From: Sphingobium chlorophenolicum | GTDB taxonomy: Bacteria > Pseudomonadota > Alphaproteobacteria > Sphingomonadales > Sphingomonadaceae | DNA length: 64,000 bases | Assembly: GCF_000722875.1 (NCBI RefSeq) | Contig: NZ_JFHR01000019.1 | Location: forward strand, 1-64,000 | Reading direction: 5' to 3' | In this document: positions 27,531 to 36,232 of the stretch, piece by piece | Position numbering within the stretch: position 1 is the stretch's first letter | Layout: each line of letters opens with the position of its first letter | Translations under genes and position numbers: made by a program | The notes under the pieces: model-generated | What the model saw: only the letters and a program-made list of their open reading frames with translations | Databases searched by the model: none | What the model was told of the DNA's origin: nothing

Positions 27531-27550
27531 GTTCCTGCCTTCGCAGGAAC
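27531..27550. repeat. Family A palindrome, single perfect hairpin
   Basis: GTTCCTGC-cttc-GCAGGAAC is a perfect 8-base stem with a four-base loop, lying between the convergent M24 peptidase and symporter genes. It is the purest copy of the family A stem and may terminate both genes. Confidence 0.75.
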
Positions 27551-27573
27551 GCGGCTTGCCGGAACGAAGCGGG

Positions 27574-28953
27574 TTAAGCCTTTTCAGGCGTCGCCAGATA
27601 GTCCCGCACGTCGCGCCGCAATTCCCCGGCGCAGAGATAGAGGGCGATGACATTGGGGATCGCCATCAGGAAGAAGCTGCTGTCGACGATGCCGACCACC
27701 CGGCCCAGGTCGATGGCAGCGGCGGGCGGCAGGGCGACGATATAGAGGATCTTGTAGCTCCACTGCGCCTTGGGTCCGTTGCCGAACAGATAGCCCCAGG
27801 CTTGCAGGCCGTAAAACCCCCAAGCCACCAGCGTCGAATAGGCGAACAGGACCACGACCACCGCGAGCAGCCAGGGGAAGGAAGGGGACACCTGCGCGAA
27901 GGCGGCGGAGGTGATGGCGATGCCCTCCAGCCCGTCCTTCCATGTGCCCGCGACCACCAGCGCCAGCCCGCCCAGGGCGCAGACGATCATCGTGCCGAGC
28001 AGCGGCTCCAGCAGGGCCACCAGTCCCTCGGACACGGGATGGCGCGCCCGCGCCAGGCTGTGCGCCATGACGGCCGATCCGACGCCCGCTTCGCTGGCGA
28101 ATACGGCGCGGCGCATACCGGCGACGAAGGCGCCCACCGCGCCGCCGGTCGCGGCGTGCCCGCTCCAGGCCCCGTGCCATATTTCCGCCAGCGCGCCGGG
28201 AATGGCGGCGGCGTGCAGGATCAGCACCGTCGCCACGCCGATCAGATAGACGGCGACCTTGAGCGGGGTCAGTCGCTTCGCCACCTCGCCCAGCCAGGCC
28301 GCGCCGCCCAGCGTCACCAGCGCCACCGCTCCCGCCAGGATGATGCCGTAGGCCCAGCCGTTGCCGAAACCCGTCACCACCTTAACCTGCGCGAAGCTCT
28401 GGTTGACCTGCACCATCGGGATCGCGCCGAACAGGGCGAAGAAGGCGTAAAGCCCGCCCAATGTCAGGCCGATCCGGGGCCAACCCCGCGCCGCGCCCAC
28501 GGCCTTCAGCACATACATCGGGCCGCCATGCACATGGCCCCGGCCGTCGAAGGTGCGATATTTGAGGCCGAGCGTCACCTCCGCCATCTTCACCGTCATG
28601 GCGAACCAGCCGATGACGAACATCCACAGGATCGCGCCGGGACCGCCCATGGTCAGCGCCACCGCGACGCCCGCGATATTGCCGAGGCCGATGGTGCCGG
28701 ACAGTGCCGTCGACAGCGCGCCCCACTGGCTGACGTCGCCCTTCGCCTCGCCCTCCTGCGGTTGCGTCCGGAGGATACGGAGCGCTCGGCCCACCGCCCG
28801 AACATTGGGAAAGCCCAGCCAGACCGTGAAGAACAGCATCGGCAGCGCCAGATAGAGCACGATCAGTTCGATCTGCGTCCCCAGCACCGGCACCTTCATG
28901 AAGACCGCGCCGGAAAGGGCGTCGACCGCTGCATTGAATCCGTCCATTTGCAA
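27574..28953 (-). CDS. AGCS-family sodium:alanine/glycine symporter
   Basis: The 459-residue inner-membrane protein has about ten hydrophobic segments and the AGCS landmarks [18 protein letters not shown] and [17 protein letters not shown] near residues 85-120, followed by [12 protein letters not shown]. The family imports alanine or glycine with sodium ions. The C terminus ([28 protein letters not shown]) is typical. The start may be M1 or M3. It diverges from glmM with an 80-base spacer. No amino-acid-metabolism gene is adjacent to narrow the substrate. Confidence 0.93.
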   Translation of the reverse strand: MQMDGFNAAVDALSGAVFMKVPVLGTQIELIVLYLALPMLFFTVWLGFPNVRAVGRALRILRTQPQEGEAKGDVSQWGALSTALSGTIGLGNIAGVAVALTMGGPGAILWMFVIGWFAMTVKMAEVTLGLKYRTFDGRGHVHGGPMYVLKAVGAARGWPRIGLTLGGLYAFFALFGAIPMVQVNQSFAQVKVVTGFGNGWAYGIILAGAVALVTLGGAAWLGEVAKRLTPLKVAVYLIGVATVLILHAAAIPGALAEIWHGAWSGHAATGGAVGAFVAGMRRAVFASEAGVGSAVMAHSLARARHPVSEGLVALLEPLLGTMIVCALGGLALVVAGTWKDGLEGIAITSAAFAQVSPSFPWLLAVVVVLFAYSTLVAWGFYGLQAWGYLFGNGPKAQWSYKILYIVALPPAAAIDLGRVVGIVDSSFFLMAIPNVIALYLCAGELRRDVRDYLATPEKA

Positions 28954-29037
28954 GGGGATGGCCGGTCCTTGCTGGAAAGTCGAACAAAGATTGCTATGGG
29001 AGGGAAACAGGTTTCACCGCATCGGCGGGCGAGGATG

Positions 29038-30378
29038 ATGAGCAGGAAATATTTCGGCACCGACGGCATTCGCGGACGCACCAACCAATGGCCGATGACC
29101 GCCGAGCTGGCGATGAAGGTCGGCATGGCGGCGGGTAAGCATTTCCAGCGCGGCACGCATCGCCATCGCGTCGTCATCGGCAAGGATACGCGGCTTTCGG
29201 GCTATATGGTGGAAAATGCGCTGGTCGCGGGCTTCACTGCGGTCGGCATGGATGTGGTGCAGTTCGGGCCAATCCCGACGCCTGCGGTGGCGCTGCTGGC
29301 CCATTCGATGCGCGCCGATCTGGGCGTCATGATTTCGGCCAGCCACAATCCCTATTTCGATAATGGCATCAAATTGTTCGGGCCGGACGGATACAAGCTG
29401 TCCGACGAGGATGAGATGAAGATCGAGGCGATGCTGGAGCAGGACATCCCGCTCGCCGCGTCGCAGGATATCGGCCGCGCCCGCCGGGTCGAGGATGCGC
29501 GGGGCCGCTATATCCATGCGGTGAAATCCAGCTTTCCCGCCGATTTGCGGCTGGATGGGCTGAAGATCGTGGTCGATTGCGCCAATGGAGCCGCCTATCA
29601 GGTCGCGCCGTCCGCCCTCTGGGAATTGGGGGCGGAGGTGGTGGCGATCGGCGTCACGCCCAACGGCATCAACATCAACGACCGCTGCGGTTCGACCTCG
29701 CCCCAGCTTTTGCAGGAAAGCGTCGTGTCGGCGGGGGCGGATATCGGCATCGCACTGGACGGCGACGCCGACCGGCTGATCGTCGTGGACGAACATGGCG
29801 CGATTGTCGACGGCGACCAGATCATGGCGCTGATCGCCGGGAATTTCGCGCGGGCGGGGACGCTGCGTGGCGGCGGGCTGGTGGCGACCGTCATGTCCAA
29901 TCTGGGGCTGGAGCGGTTCCTGTCCGGGCAGGGCATGGCGCTGGAGCGGACCAAGGTCGGCGACCGCTACGTGCTGGAACGGATGCGGGAAGGCGGCTTC
30001 AACGTCGGCGGCGAGCAGTCGGGGCACATGATCCTGTCCGACTATGCGACCACCGGCGATGGTACGGTGGCGGCGTTGCAGGTGCTGGCGGCGCTGGTGC
30101 GTTCGGGCAAGCCCGCGAGCGAGGTGCTGCACCAGTTCGATCCGGTGCCGCAATTGTTGAAGAATGTCCATTTCTCCGGCGGCAAGCCGCTGGAGCATGA
30201 GGATGTGAAGCGGGTGATCGCCCAGGCGGAGGCGGAGCTGAACGGCAGCGGGCGGCTGGTGATCCGGCCTTCGGGCACGGAGCCGGTGATCCGCGTGATG
30301 GCCGAGGGGGACCGGGAGGATCAGGTTAAGGATGTGGTAGAGCGTATCTGCGACGCGGTGGCGAAGGCGGCGGTGTGA
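29038..30378 (+). CDS. glmM: Phosphoglucosamine mutase
   Basis: GlmM interconverts glucosamine-6-phosphate and glucosamine-1-phosphate on the way to UDP-GlcNAc for peptidoglycan and lipopolysaccharide. The 446-residue protein has the opening [11 protein letters not shown], the phosphoserine loop [13 protein letters not shown] with its catalytic serine near residue 102, the metal loop DGDADR, the sugar-binding GEQSGH, and the phosphate-binding [12 protein letters not shown] near the end. Tandem ATGs at 29035 and 29038 both follow GAGG; I use the second. Confidence 0.98.
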   Translation: MSRKYFGTDGIRGRTNQWPMTAELAMKVGMAAGKHFQRGTHRHRVVIGKDTRLSGYMVENALVAGFTAVGMDVVQFGPIPTPAVALLAHSMRADLGVMISASHNPYFDNGIKLFGPDGYKLSDEDEMKIEAMLEQDIPLAASQDIGRARRVEDARGRYIHAVKSSFPADLRLDGLKIVVDCANGAAYQVAPSALWELGAEVVAIGVTPNGININDRCGSTSPQLLQESVVSAGADIGIALDGDADRLIVVDEHGAIVDGDQIMALIAGNFARAGTLRGGGLVATVMSNLGLERFLSGQGMALERTKVGDRYVLERMREGGFNVGGEQSGHMILSDYATTGDGTVAALQVLAALVRSGKPASEVLHQFDPVPQLLKNVHFSGGKPLEHEDVKRVIAQAEAELNGSGRLVIRPSGTEPVIRVMAEGDREDQVKDVVERICDAVAKAAV

Positions 30379-30395
30379 TCTGTCTCCTTTTTCAT

Positions 30396-30503
30396 CATTC
30401 CCGCGCAGGCGGGAAACGCCAGTTCGGCGCAGCCAATCCATCTCCCATAAGAAGCGACAAGCGGAACATTCAGGAGATGGGTTCCCGCCTTCGCGGGAAT
30501 GAC
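30396..30503. repeat. Family A element with two hairpins
   Basis: Two perfect hairpins, TTCCCGC-gcag-GCGGGAA (30398-30415) and TTCCCGC-cttc-GCGGGAA (30482-30499), lie 66 bases apart. Between them CCATCTCC (30438-30445) pairs with GGAGATGG (30473-30480). The whole block could fold into a branched structure. It lies between glmM and the DUF1272 gene, which read in the same direction, so it may separate two transcription units. Confidence 0.8.
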
Positions 30504-30522
30504 GAATGGGGGGAAGTGGCGC

Positions 30523-30747
30523 ATGCTTGAGATGCGGCCGGATTGCGAGCGTTGCGGCGTCGATCTGCCCGCCGATGAGCCGGGGGCGTTCATCTGTTCG
30601 TTCGAATGCAGTTTTTGCGCGCCCTGTGCCGAGGTGCTGGACGACCGCTGCCCCAATTGCGGCGGGGAGTTGATGGACCGGCCGACGCGGGTGGGCGATG
30701 CGTTGACGCGGCATCCGGCGTCGACGGAGCGTAAATATAAGGCATGA
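30523..30747 (+). CDS. DUF1272 zinc-ribbon-like small protein
   Basis: The 74-residue protein carries four CxxC-type pairs: CERC, then CSFECSFCAPC and CPNC. This matches the DUF1272 family, presumed to bind zinc. Function is unknown. I start at MLEMRPDCERC (30523) behind GGGGGGAAG, since the residues before it derive from the repeat. Its stop overlaps the start of thiD as ATGA, so the two are translationally coupled. Confidence 0.85.
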   Translation: MLEMRPDCERCGVDLPADEPGAFICSFECSFCAPCAEVLDDRCPNCGGELMDRPTRVGDALTRHPASTERKYKA

Positions 30748-31505
30748 CCGTCGCCCGCATCCTGATCATCGCCGGGTCCGATAGTGGTGGGGGCGCGGGA
30801 ATCCAGGCGGATATCCGTACCGTGACGCTGCTGGGCAGTCACGCCATGACCGCGATCACCGCGATCACCGCGCAGAATACGCTGGGGGTGCAGGGCATTC
30901 ATCCCGTGCCGACCGATATGGTGCTCCGGCAGATGGAGAGCGTGATCGGCGACATCGGCGTCGATGCGGTGAAGATCGGCATGATCGGATCGGCGGAGAC
31001 GGCGGCGGCGGTGGCGGAGCGGCTCGCCGCGCTGGAGGGCGTGCCGCTGGTCTTCGATCCCGTCATGGTCGCGACCAGCGGTTCCGTGCTGGCGGATGCG
31101 AATACCATTGCGGCGTTCGAGAAGCTGATGGCGCTCGCCACGCTGGTGACGCCCAATATTCCGGAGTTGGAGGCGTTGGGCGGGGAGGAGATTGCTGTTC
31201 GTTTTGCCACCCATGTGCTGGCCAAGGGCGGGCATGGCGAAGGGCCGATGCTGACCGACCGGCTGATCGGGCCGCAGGGCGTGCGCAAGGCATGGAGCAA
31301 TGCGCGGATCGATACGCCGCACACCCATGGCACGGGCTGTACGCTGGCCAGCGCGGTTGCGACCGGGCTGGGGCAGGGGCTGGACCTGATCGACGCCATC
31401 GAGCGGGCGCGCAAATATGTGCTGGCGGCGCTGACCCTTGCGCCGGGCCTGGGGCAGGGCCATGGGCCGATGGGCGCGCCCTTCGGATTTCACGACCATG
31501 CCTGA
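30744..31505 (+). CDS. thiD: Hydroxymethylpyrimidine/phosphomethylpyrimidine kinase
   Basis: ThiD phosphorylates HMP and then HMP-phosphate to give HMP-pyrophosphate for thiamine synthesis. The 253-residue ribokinase-fold protein shows the N-terminal [28 protein letters not shown], and the anion-hole/catalytic base segment [15 protein letters not shown] near residue 195. It is coupled to the DUF1272 gene upstream (4-base overlap) and to rnhB downstream (8-base overlap). No TPP riboswitch is seen ahead of the transcript. Confidence 0.97.
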   Translation: MTVARILIIAGSDSGGGAGIQADIRTVTLLGSHAMTAITAITAQNTLGVQGIHPVPTDMVLRQMESVIGDIGVDAVKIGMIGSAETAAAVAERLAALEGVPLVFDPVMVATSGSVLADANTIAAFEKLMALATLVTPNIPELEALGGEEIAVRFATHVLAKGGHGEGPMLTDRLIGPQGVRKAWSNARIDTPHTHGTGCTLASAVATGLGQGLDLIDAIERARKYVLAALTLAPGLGQGHGPMGAPFGFHDHA

Positions 31506-32097
31506 TTTCTTGCATGAACTGCGGCACCATCCGGGGCTGGTGGCCGGGGTGGACGAGGCGGGGCGCGGGCCGCTGGCGGGGCCTGTCGTGGCGGCGGCGG
31601 TGATCCTGCGGCGGGGGGACTGCCCCGAAGGTCTGAACGACTCCAAGCAGTTGAGCGCCGCCCGCCGCGCCGTGCTGGAGGGAGAGATCAAGGCGCGGGC
31701 GCTCTGCTGGGGGCTGGGGATTGCCTCGGTCGAGGAGATTGACAGCATCAACATCCTCTGGGCGACGATGCTGGCGATGACGCGGGCGGTCGAGGCGCTG
31801 ACCCATGATTGCGCCCATGTGCTGGTGGACGGCAATCGCTGCCCGCAATGGCGCTGGGCGTCGACGGCGGTGGTGGAGGGCGATGCGAAATGCCTGTCCA
31901 TCGCGGCGGCCTCCATATTGGCGAAGGAGGCGCGCGACCGGATGATGGTGGAGGCGGCCGCGGCGCATCCCCATTATGGCTGGGAAAGCAACAAGGGCTA
32001 TGGCAGCCCGAAGCATCTGGCGGCGCTGCGGGAACATGGCCCGACGCCGCTGCATCGCAGGAGCTTTGCGCCGGTCGCGCAATTGAGCTTGCTGTAG
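31498..32097 (+). CDS. rnhB: Ribonuclease HII
   Basis: RNase HII cuts RNA in RNA-DNA hybrids and starts removal of single ribonucleotides from DNA. The 199-residue protein contains the catalytic [13 protein letters not shown] (Asp and Glu at about 18-19), [12 protein letters not shown] with the third acidic residue, and the [14 protein letters not shown] segment. I start at ATG 31498, whose first eight bases overlap the end of thiD (ATGCCTGA), because upstream codons lie inside thiD. Normal length for alphaproteobacteria. Confidence 0.97.
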   Translation: MPDFLHELRHHPGLVAGVDEAGRGPLAGPVVAAAVILRRGDCPEGLNDSKQLSAARRAVLEGEIKARALCWGLGIASVEEIDSINILWATMLAMTRAVEALTHDCAHVLVDGNRCPQWRWASTAVVEGDAKCLSIAAASILAKEARDRMMVEAAAAHPHYGWESNKGYGSPKHLAALREHGPTPLHRRSFAPVAQLSLL

Positions 32098-32131
32098 ATC
32101 GCATCGATCCGGGCTGGCGTTGACGCGTCTT

Positions 32132-32788
32132 ATGGTTAAAAAAGCGTTTATGCGCGCTTTTCTGACCTGGATGCTCTTGCTGTTCTGCGCGGTCGCCGTT
32201 CCGGCCGGGGCGCAGGAGCGGGCGGCGGCGGGCGGCTATCGCTGGCTGGAGGAAGGTCCCTTCGCCGGGCCGCTCTATCTGGTGATCAGCATCGACCGGC
32301 AGATGGCGCATGTCTATGACGGCGACCGGCTGGTGGGAATCGCCAGCGTGTCCACGGGGATGAAGGGGCATCGCACGCCGACCGGCGAATTTCCGGTGCT
32401 GCAAAAGCGGCAATGGCATCGGTCGAACCTCTATTCCAACGCGCCCATGCCCTTCATGCAGCGGCTGACCTGGGATGGGATCGCGCTGCATGCCGGGCAT
32501 AATCCGGGCTATCCGGCGAGCCATGGGTGCATCCGCCTGCCCTATGATTTTGCGCGCAGGCTGTTCGGGATGACGCAGATCGGGACTTTGGTGAGCGTGA
32601 CGTCGGATCGGTTAAGTCCGGTGCTGATGGTGGATGCGCTGGTGGTGGGCGATCCGGGCAGCGCCGTCGTGACGTTCGCGCCGCAGGCCGCGCCGGTGGT
32701 GTTGGCGCAGAGGGATGAGGTGGTGCCGTCCATGCCGATGCTGGAGGTCGATCCGGGGATTTTTCGGCTGCGGTTGATGCGGCGATAG
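32132..32788 (+). CDS. L,D-transpeptidase (YkuD domain), exported
   Basis: The 218-residue protein has a signal peptide (FLTWMLLLFCAVAVPAGAQ) and a YkuD domain ending in HAGHNPGYPASHGCIRLP. It thus contains the catalytic Cys-His-Arg signature SHGCIRL. Such enzymes make 3-3 peptidoglycan cross-links or attach proteins to the cell wall. I start at ATG 32132; a TTG at 32120 and an ATG at 32150 are alternatives. The C-terminal 60 residues after the YkuD domain are Val/Pro-rich and unassigned. It may be the last gene of the thiD-rnhB transcript. Confidence 0.92.
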   Translation: MVKKAFMRAFLTWMLLLFCAVAVPAGAQERAAAGGYRWLEEGPFAGPLYLVISIDRQMAHVYDGDRLVGIASVSTGMKGHRTPTGEFPVLQKRQWHRSNLYSNAPMPFMQRLTWDGIALHAGHNPGYPASHGCIRLPYDFARRLFGMTQIGTLVSVTSDRLSPVLMVDALVVGDPGSAVVTFAPQAAPVVLAQRDEVVPSMPMLEVDPGIFRLRLMRR

Positions 32789-32830
32789 GGTGTGGCAATA
32801 TTTGGATGATGAGGAGCGGGATCAGCCGCA

Positions 32831-32948
32831 GGCTGGTGGAGGGGAAAATACGCAGGTCACGTCATTTCCCCTCCACCACCGCCTTCGGCGGCGTCGAAGA
32901 GAGGCACATGCCTCTCTTGACCCTCCCCACGCTGTGCGTAGGGAGGAT
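32831..32948. repeat. Family B modular palindromic element, copy 2
   Basis: GGTGGAGGGGAAAA (32835-32848) pairs with TTTCCCCTCCACC (about 32866-32878) around a GCAGGTCACG segment. It is followed by a GCCTTCGGCGGC hairpin, an inserted AGAGAGGCACATGCCTCTCT palindrome not found in the other copies, and a terminal arm CCTCCCCACGC-tgt-GCGTAGGGAGG. It lies between the convergent transpeptidase and rpsI genes. Confidence 0.75.
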
Positions 32949-32992
32949 TTTGGTGGCAGCTAATGGCCGGACCTAATTTTTTCGCGCAAAAG

Positions 32993-33020
32993 AAAAGGGC
33001 CGGAAAATCCGGCCCTTTCC
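32993..33020 (-). terminator. Rho-independent terminator of rplM-rpsI
   Basis: On the minus strand GGGCCGG pairs with CCGGCCC around a short T-rich loop and is followed by CTTTTCTTTTG. It starts about 25 bases after the rpsI stop codon. Confidence 0.85.
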
Positions 33021-33043
33021 AAATTTCGTATCGATCGAACCGA

Positions 33044-33577
33044 TCAGCGCTTCGAGAACTGGAAGCTGCGGCGGGCCTTGGCCTTGCCGTACTTCTTGCG
33101 CTCGACGGTGCGGCTGTCGCGGGTCAGGAAGCCTTCGGCCTTGACCGCGCCGCGCAGCGCGGGTTCGTACTTCGACAAGGCCTGGGCGATGCCGTGCTTG
33201 ACCGCGCCGGCCTGGCCCGACAGGCCGCCGCCCTTGACGGTGGCGATCACGTCATACTGGCCTTCGCGGTCGGTGACGCCGAAGGGCTGGTTGATCACCA
33301 GACGCAGGGTCGGGCGAGCGAAGTAGATTTCCTGATCGCGGCCGTTGACCGTGATCTTGCCGGTGCCGGGCTTCACCCAGACGCGGGCGACGGCGTCCTT
33401 GCGGCGGCCGGTCGCATAGGCGCGGCCGAGGCTGTCGATTTCCTGGGCGCGCAGCGGAGCCGAGGGCTGGACCGGAGCGATCGGCGCGTCGGCGGCGACG
33501 GTTTCGGCAGCGGCGGGAGCCGGGGCGTTGGCGGTCAGCGACGCGAGGTCGGACAGGGACTGGCGGTTATCGGACAT
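33044..33577 (-). CDS. rpsI: 30S ribosomal protein S9
   Basis: The core S9 sequence runs from [14 protein letters not shown] to the conserved C terminus [11 protein letters not shown], whose last arginine contacts tRNA in the P site. The 177-residue product has an Ala/Pro-rich N-terminal extension of about 50 residues before the core, a feature I associate with sphingomonads. Its ATG overlaps the rplM stop by one base (TAATG), so both are made from one transcript. Confidence 0.98.
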   Translation of the reverse strand: MSDNRQSLSDLASLTANAPAPAAAETVAADAPIAPVQPSAPLRAQEIDSLGRAYATGRRKDAVARVWVKPGTGKITVNGRDQEIYFARPTLRLVINQPFGVTDREGQYDVIATVKGGGLSGQAGAVKHGIAQALSKYEPALRGAVKAEGFLTRDSRTVERKKYGKAKARRSFQFSKR

Positions 33578-34056
33578 TATGCACCCACCTTGTTCTTGCG
33601 GTTGCGCGACGCGAAGTCGAGCACTTCGGGGTTCTGCGCTTCGTGGGGATGCTCGGCGCCGCCGAAGATGCGCAGGTTGCGCATCTGCTGGCGGCCCAGC
33701 GGGCCACGGGGAATCATGCGCTCGACGGCCTTTTCCAGGACGCGCTCAGGGAAACGGCCTTCCAGGATCTTGGCAGGCGTGGTTTCCTTGATGCCGCCGG
33801 CATAGCCGGTGTGCTTGTAATAGACCTTGTCGGTCAGCTTGCGGCCGGTGAACTTCACCTTCTGCGCGTTGATGATGATGACATTGTCACCGCAATCGAC
33901 GTGGGGGGTGAAGCTGGGCTTGTGCTTGCCGCGAAGGATGTTCGCGACGGTCGAGGCGAGGCGGCCGACGACGAGGCCTTCCGCGTCGATCAGGATCCAC
34001 TTCTTTTCGACCGTTGCCGGGGTCGCCGGCTTGGTGGTCTTCATCAGCGCCTTCAT
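33577..34056 (-). CDS. rplM: 50S ribosomal protein L13
   Basis: The 159-residue protein has the L13 core ([66 protein letters not shown]). It is an early-assembling large-subunit protein. The ATG at 34056 follows TTGGAG; the ATG four codons later is also possible. It is the first gene of the rplM-rpsI pair. Confidence 0.98.
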   Translation of the reverse strand: MKALMKTTKPATPATVEKKWILIDAEGLVVGRLASTVANILRGKHKPSFTPHVDCGDNVIIINAQKVKFTGRKLTDKVYYKHTGYAGGIKETTPAKILEGRFPERVLEKAVERMIPRGPLGRQQMRNLRIFGGAEHPHEAQNPEVLDFASRNRKNKVGA

Positions 34057-34170
34057 GGTGCTTATGCTCCAAGAATGAATTGGTGAACTGATCGCTGTTT
34101 CCAGCTTTCAGAGGATGCGCGCTAATGACGGGTAGGGGGCAGGAAGTCAAGAGATTCGGCGGCTTTGCTG

Positions 34171-34190
34171 ACGGGTAAAATAATACCCGT
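34171..34190. terminator. Hairpin between ctaA and rplM
   Basis: ACGGGTA (34171-34177) and TACCCGT (34184-34190) are perfect inverted copies around an A/T loop, 16 bases after the ctaA stop on the minus strand. There is no long T-run, so it is a weak terminator candidate or an operator in the rplM promoter region. Confidence 0.35.
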
Positions 34191-34205
34191 ACCTTGCAGG
34201 CCTGA

Positions 34206-35252
34206 TCAACCCCTGCGTTCGCCCAGCGCATGCGCGCCCCAGGCGGCGGACGCCACGACCAGCGCGCCGACCGCCTGGTGCAGCACCGCCAGCGGCAGCG
34301 CGATGCCGCTGATGACCGTCGCGATGCCGAGCGCGACCTGCGTTCCGACCGCCGCGTTGATCGCGATGGAGGGGCCGCGCTGCCCCGCCTGCTTCGCCAT
34401 GCGCGCCAGCATGACCAGCAGGATCGCGGCGACCCAGGCCCACCAGCGATGGATGAAATGCACCAGATAGGGATCGCTGGACACTGTGGCCCAGAGCGAG
34501 CCGAGCCATTCGATCCCCTGCGGCACCAGACGGTCGTTCATCAGCGGCCATGTGTTGGAGACATAGCCCGCGTCCAGCCCGGCGGTGAAGGCGCCGAACA
34601 TCAACTGCACCGTCAGTGCCAGCAGCGCGATCACGGCGAAGGGGTGCAGCATGGCCGGCTTGGCAAAGGGCGTCTTCGCCCGCGTCAGCAGGTCGAGCGC
34701 GGTCCAGACCAGCCCGCCGATGATGAACAGCGCCGTCAGCAGATGCACGGCGAGGCGGTAATGGCTGACGTCGGTGCGCACCGACAGGCCCGATTTCACC
34801 ATCCACCAGCCGATGGCCCCCTGCAGTCCGCCCAGCGCCAGCAGCGCGACGAGGCGCGGTCCATAGCCCCGGGGGATCGCCCGTTTCCACGCGAACCAGA
34901 GCAGCGGCAAGGCGAAGGCCACGCCGATCAGCCGCCCCAGCAGCCGGTGCACCCATTCCCAGAAGAAGATGAACTGGAATTCGTCCAGCGTCATGCCCTG
35001 CCGCAACTGCTGATATTCGGGGATTTTCTGATAGTCGCGGAACGCATCCATCCATTGATCGTGGGTCAGCGGCGGGATGGCGCCGGCGATCGGCTTCCAT
35101 TGGGTGATGGACAGGCCGGATTCGGTCAGGCGGGTGATGCCGCCGACCACCACCATGCAGAAGACGAGGAAGGCGACCGTCAGCAGCCAGCGCGCGATCG
35201 GCGCGGGGCGGGGGACGGCGTTGGCGGGGCGGCTAAGGGTCAGCGCGGTCAT
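34206..35252 (-). CDS. ctaA: Heme A synthase (CtaA/COX15)
   Basis: CtaA oxidises the C8 methyl group of heme O to give heme A for aa3-type cytochrome oxidase. The 348-residue membrane protein has about eight helices and the type-2 (COX15-like) signature VVVGGITRLTESGLSITQWKP near the start, with conserved histidines in FFWEWVHRLLGR and VHFIHRWWAWVA. Length is normal. No other cytochrome oxidase gene lies in the window. A GntR-type regulator diverges from it. Confidence 0.97.
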   Translation of the reverse strand: MTALTLSRPANAVPRPAPIARWLLTVAFLVFCMVVVGGITRLTESGLSITQWKPIAGAIPPLTHDQWMDAFRDYQKIPEYQQLRQGMTLDEFQFIFFWEWVHRLLGRLIGVAFALPLLWFAWKRAIPRGYGPRLVALLALGGLQGAIGWWMVKSGLSVRTDVSHYRLAVHLLTALFIIGGLVWTALDLLTRAKTPFAKPAMLHPFAVIALLALTVQLMFGAFTAGLDAGYVSNTWPLMNDRLVPQGIEWLGSLWATVSSDPYLVHFIHRWWAWVAAILLVMLARMAKQAGQRGPSIAINAAVGTQVALGIATVISGIALPLAVLHQAVGALVVASAAWGAHALGERRG

Positions 35253-35348
35253 GGGCCCGATCCATGCGCGCTTGTCGGGCCGGTTGCAAGGGCAAGCGGG
35301 CGGGACAAAAGGTCATAGGTGGGAGTGGCGAGGCATGGCCTGCGCATT

Positions 35349-35408
35349 TCCCCTCCACCACCGCCTTCTGCGGCGGTTCCCCTCCCCATCTCTCGATGGG
35401 GAGGAATG
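35349..35408. repeat. Family B palindromic element, short copy 3
   Basis: A half element: CATTTCCCCTCCACCACC, a GCC-ttct-GCGGCGG loop segment, and the terminal arm CCTCCCCATC-tctc-GATGGGGAGG. The GGTGGAGGGG partner arm is missing, although GGTGGGAG occurs 20-30 bases upstream. It lies in the ctaA-GntR divergent spacer. Confidence 0.7.
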
Positions 35409-35482
35409 GGTGAGCGGCTTTTATTGTTGGCGGGGTTGTCCTAGAACGGCTTTCAACGATCGATTAATGGGGAGCGGAGATC

Positions 35483-36226
35483 TTGGGCAAGGATGGGACG
35501 GGATGCGGATTTGTGGCGGAAGGTTCGCTGCGCATCCACCAGGCCATCGCCCGGCAGTTGGGCACGGCGATCCTGACGGGCGTCCACAAGCCGGGCGAAC
35601 TGTTCGAAGGGGAGATCGAGGCGTCGGAGCGGCTGCGCGTGTCGCGCACCGCCTATCGCGAAGCGGTGCGCATCCTGGTCGCCAAGGGGATGTTGGAAAG
35701 CCGCCCCAAGGCCGGAACCCGCGTGCTGCCCCGCGCCCGCTGGAACGTGTTGGACCCGGAGATGCTGGGATGGATGTTCGCGGGGGAGCCGGACCGCACG
35801 TTCATCCGCGACCTGTTCGAACTGCGCGGCGTGATCGAACCGGCGGCGGCGGAACTCGCGGCGCGGCGGCGGACCGACGAGCAACTGGCCGTCATGGCAC
35901 AGGCGCTGGAGGAGATGGAGGCGAAGGGCCTGTCCGACCCGGAGGGCCGCGCCGCTGACCGGCGTTTCCACCATGCGATCCTGGTCGCGACCCAGAATGA
36001 CGCGCTGGTCGCGCTGGCCAGTTCGGTCGGGGCGGCGGTCGGTTGGACCACCACCTTCAAGCATCGCCGCAACCCGTCGCCGCGCGACCCGCTGCCCGAT
36101 CACAAGGCGGTCCATCAGGCCATCGCCAGCCGCGACACCGCCGCGGCGCGCAACGGCATGATGGAATTGCTGCGTCGGGCCATGGCTGACATGGATATCG
36201 CCATATCCGAACCCGACGCTCATTGA
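35483..36226 (+). CDS. GntR-family (FadR/FCD subfamily) regulator
   Basis: The 247-residue protein has an N-terminal winged helix (HQAIARQLGTAILTGVHKPGELFEGE ... LRVSRTAYREAVRILVAKGML) and a C-terminal FCD ligand-binding domain with the acidic and histidine metal/ligand residues in DRRFHHAIL and DHKAVHQAI. FCD regulators usually sense sugar acids or other carboxylates. It begins with a TTG codon at 35483 preceded by GGAGCGGAG, since no ATG fits the reading frame. No metabolic operon is next to it, so its target is unclear. Confidence 0.88.
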   Translation: MGKDGTGCGFVAEGSLRIHQAIARQLGTAILTGVHKPGELFEGEIEASERLRVSRTAYREAVRILVAKGMLESRPKAGTRVLPRARWNVLDPEMLGWMFAGEPDRTFIRDLFELRGVIEPAAAELAARRRTDEQLAVMAQALEEMEAKGLSDPEGRAADRRFHHAILVATQNDALVALASSVGAAVGWTTTFKHRRNPSPRDPLPDHKAVHQAIASRDTAAARNGMMELLRRAMADMDIAISEPDAH

Positions 36227-36232
36227 CGGACG

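Noticed and set aside
27556..29034. In-frame N-terminal extension of glmM by nearly 500 codons
   Set aside because: It lies opposite the symporter gene; glmM has a clear start at 29035/29038 with the family's normal N terminus.
30504..30743. TPP riboswitch ahead of thiD
   Set aside because: No CTGAGA or ACCTGA-type TPP box is visible; thiD starts inside the end of the DUF1272 gene.
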